Below are positions 7,997 to 16,084 of a stretch of 39,020 nucleotides of DNA, piece after piece. The stretch is from Bradyrhizobium lablabi (GTDB taxonomy: Bacteria; Pseudomonadota; Alphaproteobacteria; Rhizobiales; Xanthobacteraceae). Position numbers and translations under genes: made by a program. The stretch lies in contig NZ_JAFCLN010000033.1 in the NCBI RefSeq assembly GCF_018129385.1, positions 1 through 39,020 of the forward strand. The letters run 5' to 3'. A model generated the notes under the pieces. The model saw only the letters and a list, made by a program, of their open reading frames with translations. It ran no database searches and was not told the origin of the DNA. Every line of letters starts with the position of its first letter. Position 1 is the stretch's first letter.

Positions 7997-8085
7997 CGTC
8001 ATTGCGAGGAGCGAAGCGACGAAGCAATCCAGTTTACTCGCAGCAGCGAAGGAAGCTGGATTGCTTCGCTTCGCTCGCAATGACG
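7997..8085. repeat. Family A palindromic intergenic element
   Basis: CGTCATTGCGAGGAGCGAAG at the left is mirrored by CTTCGCTCGCAATGACG at the right, with AAGCAATCCAG facing CTGGATTGCTTC across a short loop. It lies between the SDR stop and the CoA ligase start, both leftward, so the hairpin would fall inside any shared transcript. Confidence 0.85.
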
Positions 8086-8093
8086 GCGAAGGG

Positions 8094-8966
8094 TCACCCC
8101 CTTGCCGCGCGGTCCTTCTCGTTCTGCTTGGCAATGTTGTCACGCGCCTGCTGCCAGTCGGCATCGGACCATTCGCGCAATTCGTAGAAATTGCCGCCGG
8201 TGGCGAGTGCCTGGGCGCCGTCCATCGCGATGGTCTCGCCGCTGATCCAGTCGCAGCCGCCGGAGATCAGGAACACGGCGAGGTTTTGCAGTTCCTCCAT
8301 CTTGCCGACCCGGCCCATCGGATTGCGCGCGATGGTCCGCGCGCCCGGCTGGTCATTGGGATTGAGGCGCTTGCTCATGCCCTCGGTCGGGATTTCGCCG
8401 GGCGCAATGGTGTTGAGGCGGATGCCGTAACGTCCCCATTCCGCCGCCAGCGACATCGTCATGGCATGGATCGCCGACTTGCTCATCGCCGACGGCACCA
8501 CGAAGGGGCTGCCGTTGCGCACCCAGGTCACGGTGATCGAGACGACGTTGCCGGGGTGCTTGCCCGCGATCCAGCGCCGGCCCACCGCATGCGTCACATA
8601 GAATGTGCCGTGCATGACGATATTCGCCACCGCATCGAAGCCGCGCGGTGAAAGGTCCTGCGTACGGGAGACGAAATTGCCCGCCGCATTGTTGATGAGG
8701 TCGGTGAGGGGACCGCCGGTCCAGATCTGCTCGATCATCTCGTCGACGGCAAGCGCGTTGCGGATATCGACGCCGTGGCTCACCACGCGCCCCCCGTACA
8801 GGTCCATCAACTCGGTGGCGGTTTCGTCGCACACGATCTTGCGGCGGCCGCAGATATGCACCTCGGCGCCGAGCTCCAGGAATTTGGCGGCCATCGCCTT
8901 GCCAAGGCCGGTTCCGCCTCCGGTCACAAGGATGCGCCGCCCGGCGAGAAGCTGATCGTTGAACAT
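8094..8966 (-). CDS. SDR oxidoreductase of the 2,4-dienoyl-CoA reductase type
   Basis: An SDR of 290 residues with TGGGTGLG for cofactor binding and NNAAGNF at the NAG position. The usual YxxxK is absent. In its place is SAMSK, Ser-x-x-x-Lys, followed by AAEWGRYGIRLNTIAPG. That is the arrangement of mitochondrial/peroxisomal 2,4-dienoyl-CoA reductases (DECR), where Ser and Lys bind the thioester and a separate Tyr acts in catalysis. It probably reduces polyunsaturated enoyl-CoA with NADPH. I chose the ATG at 8966, preceded by GGTGGAAAC; a GTG nine bases earlier (8975) is possible. It diverges from a crotonase at 9071. Confidence 0.85.
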   Translation of the reverse strand: MFNDQLLAGRRILVTGGGTGLGKAMAAKFLELGAEVHICGRRKIVCDETATELMDLYGGRVVSHGVDIRNALAVDEMIEQIWTGGPLTDLINNAAGNFVSRTQDLSPRGFDAVANIVMHGTFYVTHAVGRRWIAGKHPGNVVSITVTWVRNGSPFVVPSAMSKSAIHAMTMSLAAEWGRYGIRLNTIAPGEIPTEGMSKRLNPNDQPGARTIARNPMGRVGKMEELQNLAVFLISGGCDWISGETIAMDGAQALATGGNFYELREWSDADWQQARDNIAKQNEKDRAARG

Positions 8967-8994
8967 CGTTTCCACCCAGGAGAATTGTTGTTAA

Positions 8995-9010
8995 TTGGTC
9001 GATTGACTAA
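8995..9010. promoter_or_regulatory. Imperfect inverted repeat, candidate operator between divergent genes
   Basis: TTGGTC-GATT-GACTAA has arms matching at 5 of 6 positions. It lies in the 104-base gap between the leftward SDR and the rightward crotonase, where a TetR- or MarR-type acyl-CoA regulator would act. The surrounding AT-rich stretch TTGTTGTTAATTGG stands out from the GC-rich background. No cognate regulator is in this part of the window. Confidence 0.35.
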
Positions 9011-9070
9011 AACCGAATGACGGCCTTTCTGTAAAGCCGCCACAAGAAAATCAGGTGAGGAGATTTGCTC

Positions 9071-9886
9071 ATGGAAGATCGCGTCTCGATATCGATCGCG
9101 GACGGTATCGCCGACGTCCGGCTGGTGCGCGCGGACAAGATGAATGCGCTGGATCAGGCGATGTTCGAGGCGCTGGTCGCCGCAACCGGGCGGCTTTCGC
9201 AGGAAAAAGCCGTGCGGGTGGTAGTATTGTCCGGCGAGGGGCGCGCCTTCTGCGCGGGCCTCGACACCAGCCGTTTCGCCGCCATGAAGGAAAAGGGCGG
9301 TAACGGGGTGCCGGGCGGGGAAAGCCGTGATCTCACCAAGCGCACCCACGGCCTGGCCAATTTTCCGCAGCAGGCGGTGTGGGGCTGGCGGCAATTGCCG
9401 GTGCCTGTCATCGCCGCGATCCAGGGCGTCGCCTTCGGCGGCGGTTTCCAGCTCGCGCTCGGCGCCGACATCCGTCTGATGGCGCCGGATGCCCGCATGT
9501 CGATCATGGAGTTGAAGTGGGGTCTGGTGCCTGACATGGCCGGCACGCCGATCCTCGCCAGCCTCGTGCGCGACGATATCCTGCGCGAGCTGACTTATAC
9601 CGCCCGTATTTTCTCTGCTCAGGAAGCGCTCAGCTACGGCCTCGCCACCCGCATCGTCGACGATCCGCGTGCGGCGGCAATGGAAATGGCGCGCGAGATC
9701 GCCGGCAAGAGCCCGCACGCGATCCGCGCGGCCAAGCGGATGCTGAACAATCTCTCCGTCGATCCCGGTCCGGCATTGCTGGCGGAGTCGGTCGAGCAGC
9801 AAAAGCTGATCGGCAGTCCCAACCAGACCGAAGCCGTGCGAGCCAATCTGGAAAAGCGTGCGCCGGTCTTTGCGGAGGCTGGCTAA
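9071..9886 (+). CDS. Enoyl-CoA hydratase/isomerase family protein
   Basis: A crotonase of 271 residues. The oxyanion-hole segments are GEGRAFCAGLDT and IQGVAFGGGFQLAL. The first catalytic Glu is replaced by Gln (GGGFQLAL), while the second region SIMELKWGLVPDM keeps Glu. A full hydratase needs both, so this may be an isomerase or another crotonase chemistry. I start at the ATG at 9071, which has GGTGAGGAG nine bases upstream; an in-frame TTG at 9065 is too close to that site. It is followed by a repeat and a CoA ligase on the same strand. Confidence 0.88.
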   Translation: MEDRVSISIADGIADVRLVRADKMNALDQAMFEALVAATGRLSQEKAVRVVVLSGEGRAFCAGLDTSRFAAMKEKGGNGVPGGESRDLTKRTHGLANFPQQAVWGWRQLPVPVIAAIQGVAFGGGFQLALGADIRLMAPDARMSIMELKWGLVPDMAGTPILASLVRDDILRELTYTARIFSAQEALSYGLATRIVDDPRAAAMEMAREIAGKSPHAIRAAKRMLNNLSVDPGPALLAESVEQQKLIGSPNQTEAVRANLEKRAPVFAEAG

Positions 9887-9887
9887 T

Positions 9888-9994
9888 CCTCATCCTGAGG
9901 AGCGGCCTCTTGGCCGCGTCTCGAAGGATGAAGGCCACAATCGGGCCTGCATGGTTCGAGACGCGCGCAAGTGCGCGCTCCTCACCATGAGGGT
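9888..9994. repeat. Family C palindromic element (CCTCATCCTGAGGAGC type), left copy
   Basis: CCTCATCCTGAGGAGCG at the left is mirrored by CGCTCCTCACCATGAGGG at the right, and GCGTCTCGAAGG by GGTTCGAGACGC inside. It starts one base after the crotonase stop. A second copy lies in inverse order at 11588-11685, on the other side of the CoA ligase. Confidence 0.85.
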
Positions 9995-10029
9995 CTTATG
10001 AAGCCGACGACAGAATCGGAAAGCGGCAA

Positions 10030-11568
10030 ATGTCCTCTCCCTACCACGGCATCATCAGCGGCAATCGCCGGCGCAGCCACGACGAGGTCGCCGAGCGTGC
10101 CGACCGCATCGCCTCGGGCTTGCAATCGCTCGGCGTGAAGCAGGGCGACAGCGTCTGCATGCTGATGCGCAACGATATCGCCTTCATCGAGGCGGCCTAT
10201 GCCGCGATGCGGCTCGGCGCGTATGGCGTGCCGATCAACTGGCACTTCAAGCCCGAAGAAATCAACTACATCCTCAAGGACACCGGCACGCGCGTGCTGA
10301 TCGCGCATGCCGACATGCTGCATCAATTGCGTAGCGCGATCCCGCAAGGCGTCACGGTGCTGAGCGTGCCCACGCCGCCGGAAATTTTGGCGAATTACAA
10401 GATCGACCCGGATCACCTTGCGACGCCGGATTTCGCGGCCAGTTTCGAATCCTGGTTCGTGCCGTTCCCGCGCTATGACGGTCCGGCGGTGCCGCAGCCG
10501 CAGAACATGATCTACACCTCGGGCACCACGGGCCATCCCAAGGGCGTGCGCCGCAACGCGCCAACGCCGGAGCAGACCGCGAATGCCGAACGCATGCGCG
10601 GCATGATCTATGGCTTGAAACCCGGCGCGCGCACCATCCTGCCGGGCCCGCTCTATCACTCCGCGCCGAACTCCTTCGGCCTGCGTGCGGGGCGCCTCGG
10701 CGGCGTGCTGGTGCTGATGCCGCGCTTCGACGCCGAAGAATTTTTGCACCTGATCGAGAGCGAGAAGATTGACACCATCTTCATGGTGCCGACCATGTTC
10801 ATCCGCCTGATGAAGCTCCCGGAGGGGGTGCGCAAGAAATACGACATGTCCTCGCTGCGCCACATCATCCATGCGGCGGCGCCGTGCCCGGCCGACGTCA
10901 AGCGCGCCATGATCGACTGGTGGGGACCGGTGATCTACGAATTCTACGGCTCGACCGAGTCGGGGGCGGTGACGTTTGCAACATCGGAAGATGCGCTGAA
11001 GAAGCCGGGCACGGTCGGCAAGATTTCGCCGGGCGCGGAGCTGCGCTTCATCGACGAGGACGGGTGCGAACTGCCCCCGGGCGAGATCGGCGAGATCTAT
11101 TCGCGCATCGCAGGCAATCCGGATTTCACCTACCACAACAAGCCGGAAAAGCGCACCGAGATCGACCGCGAAGGATTCATCACCTCCGGCGACGTCGGCT
11201 ATATCGACGAGGACGGCTATGTCTTCATCTGCGACCGCAAGCGCGACATGGTGATCTCGGGCGGCGTCAACATTTATCCTGCCGAGATCGAGGCGGCGCT
11301 GCACGCGGTGCCCGGCGTACACGATTGCGCGGTGTTCGGCATTCCCGATTCCGAATTCGGCGAGGCGTTGATGGCGGTGGTGGAGCCGCAAGCAGGCGTG
11401 ATGCTCGACATCGCCGATATCCGCAAGCGGCTGAAGACGTCGCTGGCCGACTACAAGGTGCCGAAGCACGTTGAAATCCAGTCCAATCTGCCGCGGGAGG
11501 ATTCCGGAAAGATCTTCAAGCGCCGCCTGCGCGATCCCTATTGGGAACAGGCGGGGCGGAGGATTTGA
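10030..11568 (+). CDS. AMP-forming acyl-CoA synthetase
   Basis: A 512-residue ANL-superfamily ligase. Motifs are IYTSGTTGHPKGVRR near residue 160, EFYGSTESG near residue 304, GFITSGDVGYIDEDGY followed by DRKRDMVISGGVNIYP, and the C-terminal Lys in DSGKIFKRRLRDPYW. It should make an acyl-AMP and then an acyl-CoA; substrate unknown. Its sequence differs clearly from the ligase at 6374-7954, so the two are not a recent duplication. The ATG at 10030 has CGGAAAGCGG upstream. The gene stands alone between two inverted copies of the Family C element. Confidence 0.92.
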   Translation: MSSPYHGIISGNRRRSHDEVAERADRIASGLQSLGVKQGDSVCMLMRNDIAFIEAAYAAMRLGAYGVPINWHFKPEEINYILKDTGTRVLIAHADMLHQLRSAIPQGVTVLSVPTPPEILANYKIDPDHLATPDFAASFESWFVPFPRYDGPAVPQPQNMIYTSGTTGHPKGVRRNAPTPEQTANAERMRGMIYGLKPGARTILPGPLYHSAPNSFGLRAGRLGGVLVLMPRFDAEEFLHLIESEKIDTIFMVPTMFIRLMKLPEGVRKKYDMSSLRHIIHAAAPCPADVKRAMIDWWGPVIYEFYGSTESGAVTFATSEDALKKPGTVGKISPGAELRFIDEDGCELPPGEIGEIYSRIAGNPDFTYHNKPEKRTEIDREGFITSGDVGYIDEDGYVFICDRKRDMVISGGVNIYPAEIEAALHAVPGVHDCAVFGIPDSEFGEALMAVVEPQAGVMLDIADIRKRLKTSLADYKVPKHVEIQSNLPREDSGKIFKRRLRDPYWEQAGRRI

Positions 11569-11587
11569 ACTTCGCGAGAAACGTGAG

Positions 11588-11685
11588 ACCCTCATGGTGA
11601 GGAGCGCGGCTTCGCGCCTCTCGGACCATGTGGCCCGTGGCCCATCCTTCGAGACGCGGCCAAGGGGCCGCTCCTCAGGATGAGG
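11588..11685. repeat. Family C palindromic element, right copy
   Basis: ACCCTCATGGTGAGGAGCGC at the left and CGCTCCTCAGGATGAGG at the right, roughly the reverse complement of the copy at 9888-9994. It ends about 80 bases before the ppc start. Confidence 0.85.
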
Positions 11686-11767
11686 TCGCCTCCAACTTCA
11701 TCTTGCACTGCGGCAAAAAACTTGCACACTCCAAAGCTGCCGGGCAAGCTTCTGGAGTAGCGGGCCG

Positions 11768-14554
11768 ATGTCTCTTCAGACCATGCCTTCCGAGACCGAA
11801 ATCCGCATCGATCGCCCCGAGGACGTGCAGGCGGATGCCCGGCTGCGGGAGGAAATCCGGCTGCTGGGGCGCATCCTGGGCGATACCGTGCGCGACCAGG
11901 AGGGCGCCGACGTGTTCGACCTGGTCGAACGCATCCGGCAGACCTCGATCCGGTTCCATCGCGATGAGGACAAGCCCGCCCGGCGCGAGCTGGAGCTGAT
12001 CCTCGACAGCATGTCGATCAGCCAGACGGTGCGGATCGTGCGTGCCTTCAGCTATTTCTCGCACCTCGCCAACATCGCCGAGGACCAGAACAACATCCGT
12101 CAGATGCGTGCGCGCGGGCCAGGTGGGGCGCCGCGGCCGAGCCTCTTGACCCAGACGCTGGCCCATGCGCGGACGGCCGGTATCTCCGCCGCTGACTTGC
12201 GCCGCTTTTTCGAGACGGCGCAGGTCAGCCCGGTGTTGACCGCGCATCCGACCGAAGTTCGCCGCAAGAGCACGATTGACCGCGAGATGGAGATCGCCGA
12301 ACTTCTCGACCGGCGCGAGCGGGTCCAGCTCACCCCGGAGGAGGCTGAAGCGGGCGACGAGCAGTTGCGCCGCGCGGTGCTGACGCTGTGGAAGACCAAC
12401 CTCTTGCGCCGGACCAAGCTCACCGTGCTGGACGAGGTCGCCAACGGTCTCTCTTTCTACGATTACACTTTCCTGCACGAGGTGCCGCGCATGCACTGCG
12501 CGCTGGAGGATCGGCTCAACGAAGGCGATGGTGCCGCGCGCGGCGAACTGGCTTCGTTCCTGAAAATGGGAAGCTGGATTGGCGGCGACCGCGACGGCAA
12601 CCCGTTCGTGACGGCTGACGTCATGCGTGGCACGCTGAAACTGCAGTCGAGCAAGGTGCTGCGCTTCTATCTGGAGGAATTGCACATCCTTGGTTCCGAG
12701 CTGTCGATGGCAGCGCATCTGGCCGACATCTCCAAGGATTTGCGTTTGCTCGCCGAGCGGTCTCCGGACAAGTCGCCCCACCGGAGCGGCGAGCCGTACC
12801 GTCTGGCCGTTTCCGGCATCTTTGCGCGCCTTACCGCGACCGCGGCGCGGCTGGGCGTGGAAACCACAAGGGCCGCGGTCGGCCAGGCAGCGCCTTACTC
12901 CGGCACGGCCGAATTCAAGGCCGACCTCGACATTATTCATCGGTCACTGGTCTCGAACAATTCCGCCGTGATCGCGCGCGGACGGCTACGGCTGCTGCGT
13001 CGCGCCGTGGATTGCTTCGGCTTTTATCTGGCAAGCCTCGATGTCCGCCAGAACTCGGCAGTGCATGAACGGACGGTCGCCGAATTGATCGACGCCGCTA
13101 TGCCAGGCATGTCCTATCTCGCGCTGAACGAGGAGCAGCGGGTGGCGCTGCTCACGAAGGAGCTGAGCAATGCGCGGCCGCTGACGTCCTTGTTCGTCAA
13201 GTACAGCGAGGAAACAGTCGGCGAGCTCGCGCTATTCCATGCCGCCGCTGAAGCTCACGCCAATTACGGCTCCGCGGCAATCCCCCAATGCATCATCTCG
13301 ATGTGCAAGGGCATGTCCGACATGCTGGAGGTGGCGCTGCTCCTCAAGGAGGCGGGCCTGATCCATCCCTCCGGCCGCTGCGCGATCAATATCGTGCCGC
13401 TGTTCGAAACCATCGAGGATTTGCAGGCCTCCAGCGGCATCATGGACCGCATGCTGTCGCTGCATGATTACCGGAAACTGGTCGACAGCCGCGGCGCGCT
13501 CCAGGAGGTGATGCTGGGCTATTCCGACAGCAACAAGGACGGCGGTTTCGTCACCTCGGGCTGGGAGCTCTACAAGGCCGAGATCGGCCTCGTCGAAGTG
13601 TTCGAGCGCCACCATGTGCGGCTGCGGCTGTTCCACGGCCGCGGCGGTTCGGTTGGCCGCGGCGGCGGGCCGAGCTATGACGCGATCATTGCGCAGCCCG
13701 GCGGCGCCGTGAACGGCCAGATCCGCATCACCGAGCAGGGCGAGATCATCTCCAGCAAATATTCCAACGCCGAGGTCGGCCGCAGCAATCTGGAAATCCT
13801 GGCCGCCGCGACGCTGGAAGCGAGCCTCTTGCAGCCGAAGCACAGCGCGCCGCGCGCCGAATATCTCGAAGCCATGGAGGAATTGTCGGCGCTGGCCTTC
13901 AAGGCCTATCGCGGGCTGGTGTACGAGACCGAAGGTTTTGCCGAGTATTTCTGGGCTTCCACCGTCATCAACGAGATCGCCACCCTCAACATCGGCAGCC
14001 GCCCGGCCTCGCGCAAGAAGACCCGCGAGATCGAGGACCTTCGCGCCATCCCCTGGGTGTTTTCCTGGGCGCAATGCCGCCTGATGCTACCGGGCTGGTA
14101 CGGCTTTGCCAGCGCGGTCGAGGCGTGGATTGCAAAACATCCCGACAAGGGTATGGCGTTCCTGCAGGAACTCTATCGCGAATGGCCGTTCTTCCGCATG
14201 TTGCTGTCGAACATGGATATGGTGCTGGCGAAAAGCTCGATCGCGATCGCTTCGCGCTATGCCGAGCTGGTGCCGGACGTGAGTCTGCGCGAAAAAATCT
14301 TCAGCCGGATCCGGCGCGAATATCACGACTGCATCGATCTATTGCTGAAGATCATGGGGCAGGACCGGCTGCTACAGGGCAACCCGCTGCTCGAACGCTC
14401 GATCCGCAACCGTTTTCCCTATCTCGACCCGCTCAACCACGTGCAGGTGGAGTTGTTGAAGGAACACCGCGCGCAGAATCCCGATGAGCAGGTGCTGCGC
14501 GGCATTCAGATCACGATCAACGGGATATCGGCGGGGCTCAGGAACAGCGGGTAA
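11768..14554 (+). CDS. ppc: Phosphoenolpyruvate carboxylase
   Basis: A 928-residue enzyme that adds bicarbonate to phosphoenolpyruvate to give oxaloacetate, refilling the TCA cycle. Signature segments are LTAHPTEVRRKS with the catalytic His at about residue 160, GGDRDGNPFVT, LGYSDSNKDGG with Lys about 590, FHGRGGSVGRGGGP and RITEQGE. It is slightly longer than the E. coli protein (883). The usual C-terminal Q/xNTG reads RNSG here, a conservative change. The ATG at 11768 follows CTGGAGTAGCGGGCCG. It is monocistronic between two repeats. It fits the surrounding catabolism by balancing acetyl-CoA with oxaloacetate, but no direct link is visible. Confidence 0.97.
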   Translation: MSLQTMPSETEIRIDRPEDVQADARLREEIRLLGRILGDTVRDQEGADVFDLVERIRQTSIRFHRDEDKPARRELELILDSMSISQTVRIVRAFSYFSHLANIAEDQNNIRQMRARGPGGAPRPSLLTQTLAHARTAGISAADLRRFFETAQVSPVLTAHPTEVRRKSTIDREMEIAELLDRRERVQLTPEEAEAGDEQLRRAVLTLWKTNLLRRTKLTVLDEVANGLSFYDYTFLHEVPRMHCALEDRLNEGDGAARGELASFLKMGSWIGGDRDGNPFVTADVMRGTLKLQSSKVLRFYLEELHILGSELSMAAHLADISKDLRLLAERSPDKSPHRSGEPYRLAVSGIFARLTATAARLGVETTRAAVGQAAPYSGTAEFKADLDIIHRSLVSNNSAVIARGRLRLLRRAVDCFGFYLASLDVRQNSAVHERTVAELIDAAMPGMSYLALNEEQRVALLTKELSNARPLTSLFVKYSEETVGELALFHAAAEAHANYGSAAIPQCIISMCKGMSDMLEVALLLKEAGLIHPSGRCAINIVPLFETIEDLQASSGIMDRMLSLHDYRKLVDSRGALQEVMLGYSDSNKDGGFVTSGWELYKAEIGLVEVFERHHVRLRLFHGRGGSVGRGGGPSYDAIIAQPGGAVNGQIRITEQGEIISSKYSNAEVGRSNLEILAAATLEASLLQPKHSAPRAEYLEAMEELSALAFKAYRGLVYETEGFAEYFWASTVINEIATLNIGSRPASRKKTREIEDLRAIPWVFSWAQCRLMLPGWYGFASAVEAWIAKHPDKGMAFLQELYREWPFFRMLLSNMDMVLAKSSIAIASRYAELVPDVSLREKIFSRIRREYHDCIDLLLKIMGQDRLLQGNPLLERSIRNRFPYLDPLNHVQVELLKEHRAQNPDEQVLRGIQITINGISAGLRNSG

Positions 14555-14556
14555 CT

Positions 14557-14693
14557 GTCGTCCCGGCGAACGCCGGGACCCATACGCCGCGGCCCATCGG
14601 TTGGGCGATGTAGCAGTTGCCTTTGCGAACAATTGGCAGCGGTGGTTATGGATCCCGGCTCCCGTGCTCAATTGCGCACTAGGCCGGGACGAC
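14557..14693. repeat. Family B palindromic intergenic element
   Basis: GTCGTCCCGGCGAACGCCGG at the left is mirrored by GCCGGGACGAC at the right; GGGACCCATACGCC faces GGTTATGGATCCC. It starts three bases after the ppc stop and lies between convergent genes, a likely transcript end for both. Confidence 0.85.
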
Positions 14694-14729
14694 AGCAGAG
14701 GTTAGGTCACTGACGACGCCAGAAGCCGC

Positions 14730-15893
14730 TCACGGCTTCAGGGCGCCCTGCGCACTGGTATAGACAGCATAGAGCGATGACGAGCCGCAGATATACAATC
14801 TGTTGCGCTGCTGACCGCCGAAGCACAGATTGGCGACCGTTTCCGGGATGTGAATCTTGCCCAGCAGGTCGCCGTCAGGCGTGTAGCAACGCACGCCGTC
14901 CTCATTCGGATCGCCCCAGCCTACCGAACACCACAGACGCCCGGCGGTGTCGCAGCGCAAGCCGTCAGTGATGCTGGGCTTGGGCATATCCGCAAAGACC
15001 TTGCTGTTCGAAAGTTTGCCGGCCGCATGGTCCACGTCGAACACGCGAATATGCGACGGGTTGTCCGGTCCGTCCGTGAAGCCGGTGTCGCAAACATAAA
15101 GCTTCTTCTCGTCGGGCGAGAAGCAGAGCCCGTTCGGCTCCACGAAGTCGTCGACGACCATCTTGATGTCGCCGGATTTCGGATCGACCCGGTAGACGTT
15201 GTGCTTTTCCTGCTCGGGCTCGGCCTTGATGCCCTCGTAATAGCCGCCGATACCGTAGATCGGATCGCAGAACCAGATCGCACCGTCGGCAGCGACGACC
15301 GCATCGTTCGGCGCGTTGAGCTTCTTGCCGTTGTACTTGTCGGCGATGATGGTGATCGAGCCGTCGAGCTCGGTCCGGGTGACCCGCCGGCCGGAATGTT
15401 CGCAGGTGATGAGGCGCCCCTCGCGATCGATGGTGTTGCCGTTCGAGTTCATCGACGGCTGGCGATAGACGCTGAGGTGACCGTCATCCTCCGAAAAGCG
15501 CATGATGCGGTTGTTGGGGATGTCGGAGAACAGCACATAGCGCCCTGCCGGGAAGTAGACCGGACCCTCGGCCCAGCGGAAGCCCGTTGCGACGCGCTCG
15601 ACCGCCATGGTGCCGGCGAAGGCCGGAAAACCGGTCGGCCCGAACGAGACCTTGGGCTTCTTCATCGACTCGAGCCGTGCATCTGGATATCGCGCCCCCG
15701 GAAGCGGGCCCAGCGGCAAAGGGGTCTGAAGGGTAGGCGCACCCGTTTGGCCCAATGGCGCAACGCTCGCGGCAGAAGCCGTCTTCATCGTCACGGCCGA
15801 AGCGGCGATCGCGGCTGCGCCCGTCAGCATCTTGCGGCGGTTGAAGCCGCCGCCTTCCTGTTTAGGATCGGGAAAGGTCAGTGGGGTTGTCAT
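14730..15893 (-). CDS. Tat-exported SMP-30/gluconolactonase-like protein
   Basis: A 387-residue protein with a twin-arginine signal: FNRRKML at residues 17-23, a hydrophobic Ala-rich stretch and ASA near residue 41 as a cleavage site. The mature part is a six-bladed propeller of the SMP-30/gluconolactonase/LRE family, with GFRWAEGPVYF (metal-binding Glu), LNAPNDAVV (Asn) and CFSPDEKKLYVCDTG. Members hydrolyse lactones with a divalent metal. Export suggests a periplasmic lactonase, substrate unknown. I start at the ATG at 15893 because GGGAGGAAAT precedes it and the signal begins there, although the frame is open further upstream. It lies downstream of the SDR operon terminator and so has its own promoter. 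Confidence 0.9.
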   Translation of the reverse strand: MTTPLTFPDPKQEGGGFNRRKMLTGAAAIAASAVTMKTASAASVAPLGQTGAPTLQTPLPLGPLPGARYPDARLESMKKPKVSFGPTGFPAFAGTMAVERVATGFRWAEGPVYFPAGRYVLFSDIPNNRIMRFSEDDGHLSVYRQPSMNSNGNTIDREGRLITCEHSGRRVTRTELDGSITIIADKYNGKKLNAPNDAVVAADGAIWFCDPIYGIGGYYEGIKAEPEQEKHNVYRVDPKSGDIKMVVDDFVEPNGLCFSPDEKKLYVCDTGFTDGPDNPSHIRVFDVDHAAGKLSNSKVFADMPKPSITDGLRCDTAGRLWCSVGWGDPNEDGVRCYTPDGDLLGKIHIPETVANLCFGGQQRNRLYICGSSSLYAVYTSAQGALKP

Positions 15894-16035
15894 GATTTCC
15901 TCCCGTGATTTTTTTGTAGGGAGGATAATCGTGTGCCCGCATTCCGGCATAAAGCGGGCAAGTTGCGACGAACAACCTGAGATGGCGCACGTCACGACAG
16001 GTGAGCGAGCGGAGCGCGCTGCGTTGCACGCAGAT

Positions 16036-16065
16036 AAAAAGGTGGGCGCGTGCCCGGCGCCCACC
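16036..16065 (-). terminator. Rho-independent terminator of the OB-fold/thiolase/SDR operon
   Basis: On the minus strand a perfect 9-base stem GGTGGGCGC / GCGCCCACC with a 7-base loop is followed by TTTTT. It lies 20 bases after the stop of the SDR gene (16085). This is the clearest intrinsic terminator in the window. The remaining gap down to 15894 should hold the SMP-30 promoter. Confidence 0.85.
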
Positions 16066-16084
16066 TTACGCTTACACTCTGTGC

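Noticed and set aside
9982..11595. Antisense open frame of 537 codons opposite the acyl-CoA synthetase
   Set aside because: The plus strand has complete ligase motifs; the antisense product is low-complexity His/Arg/Asp sequence with no family features.
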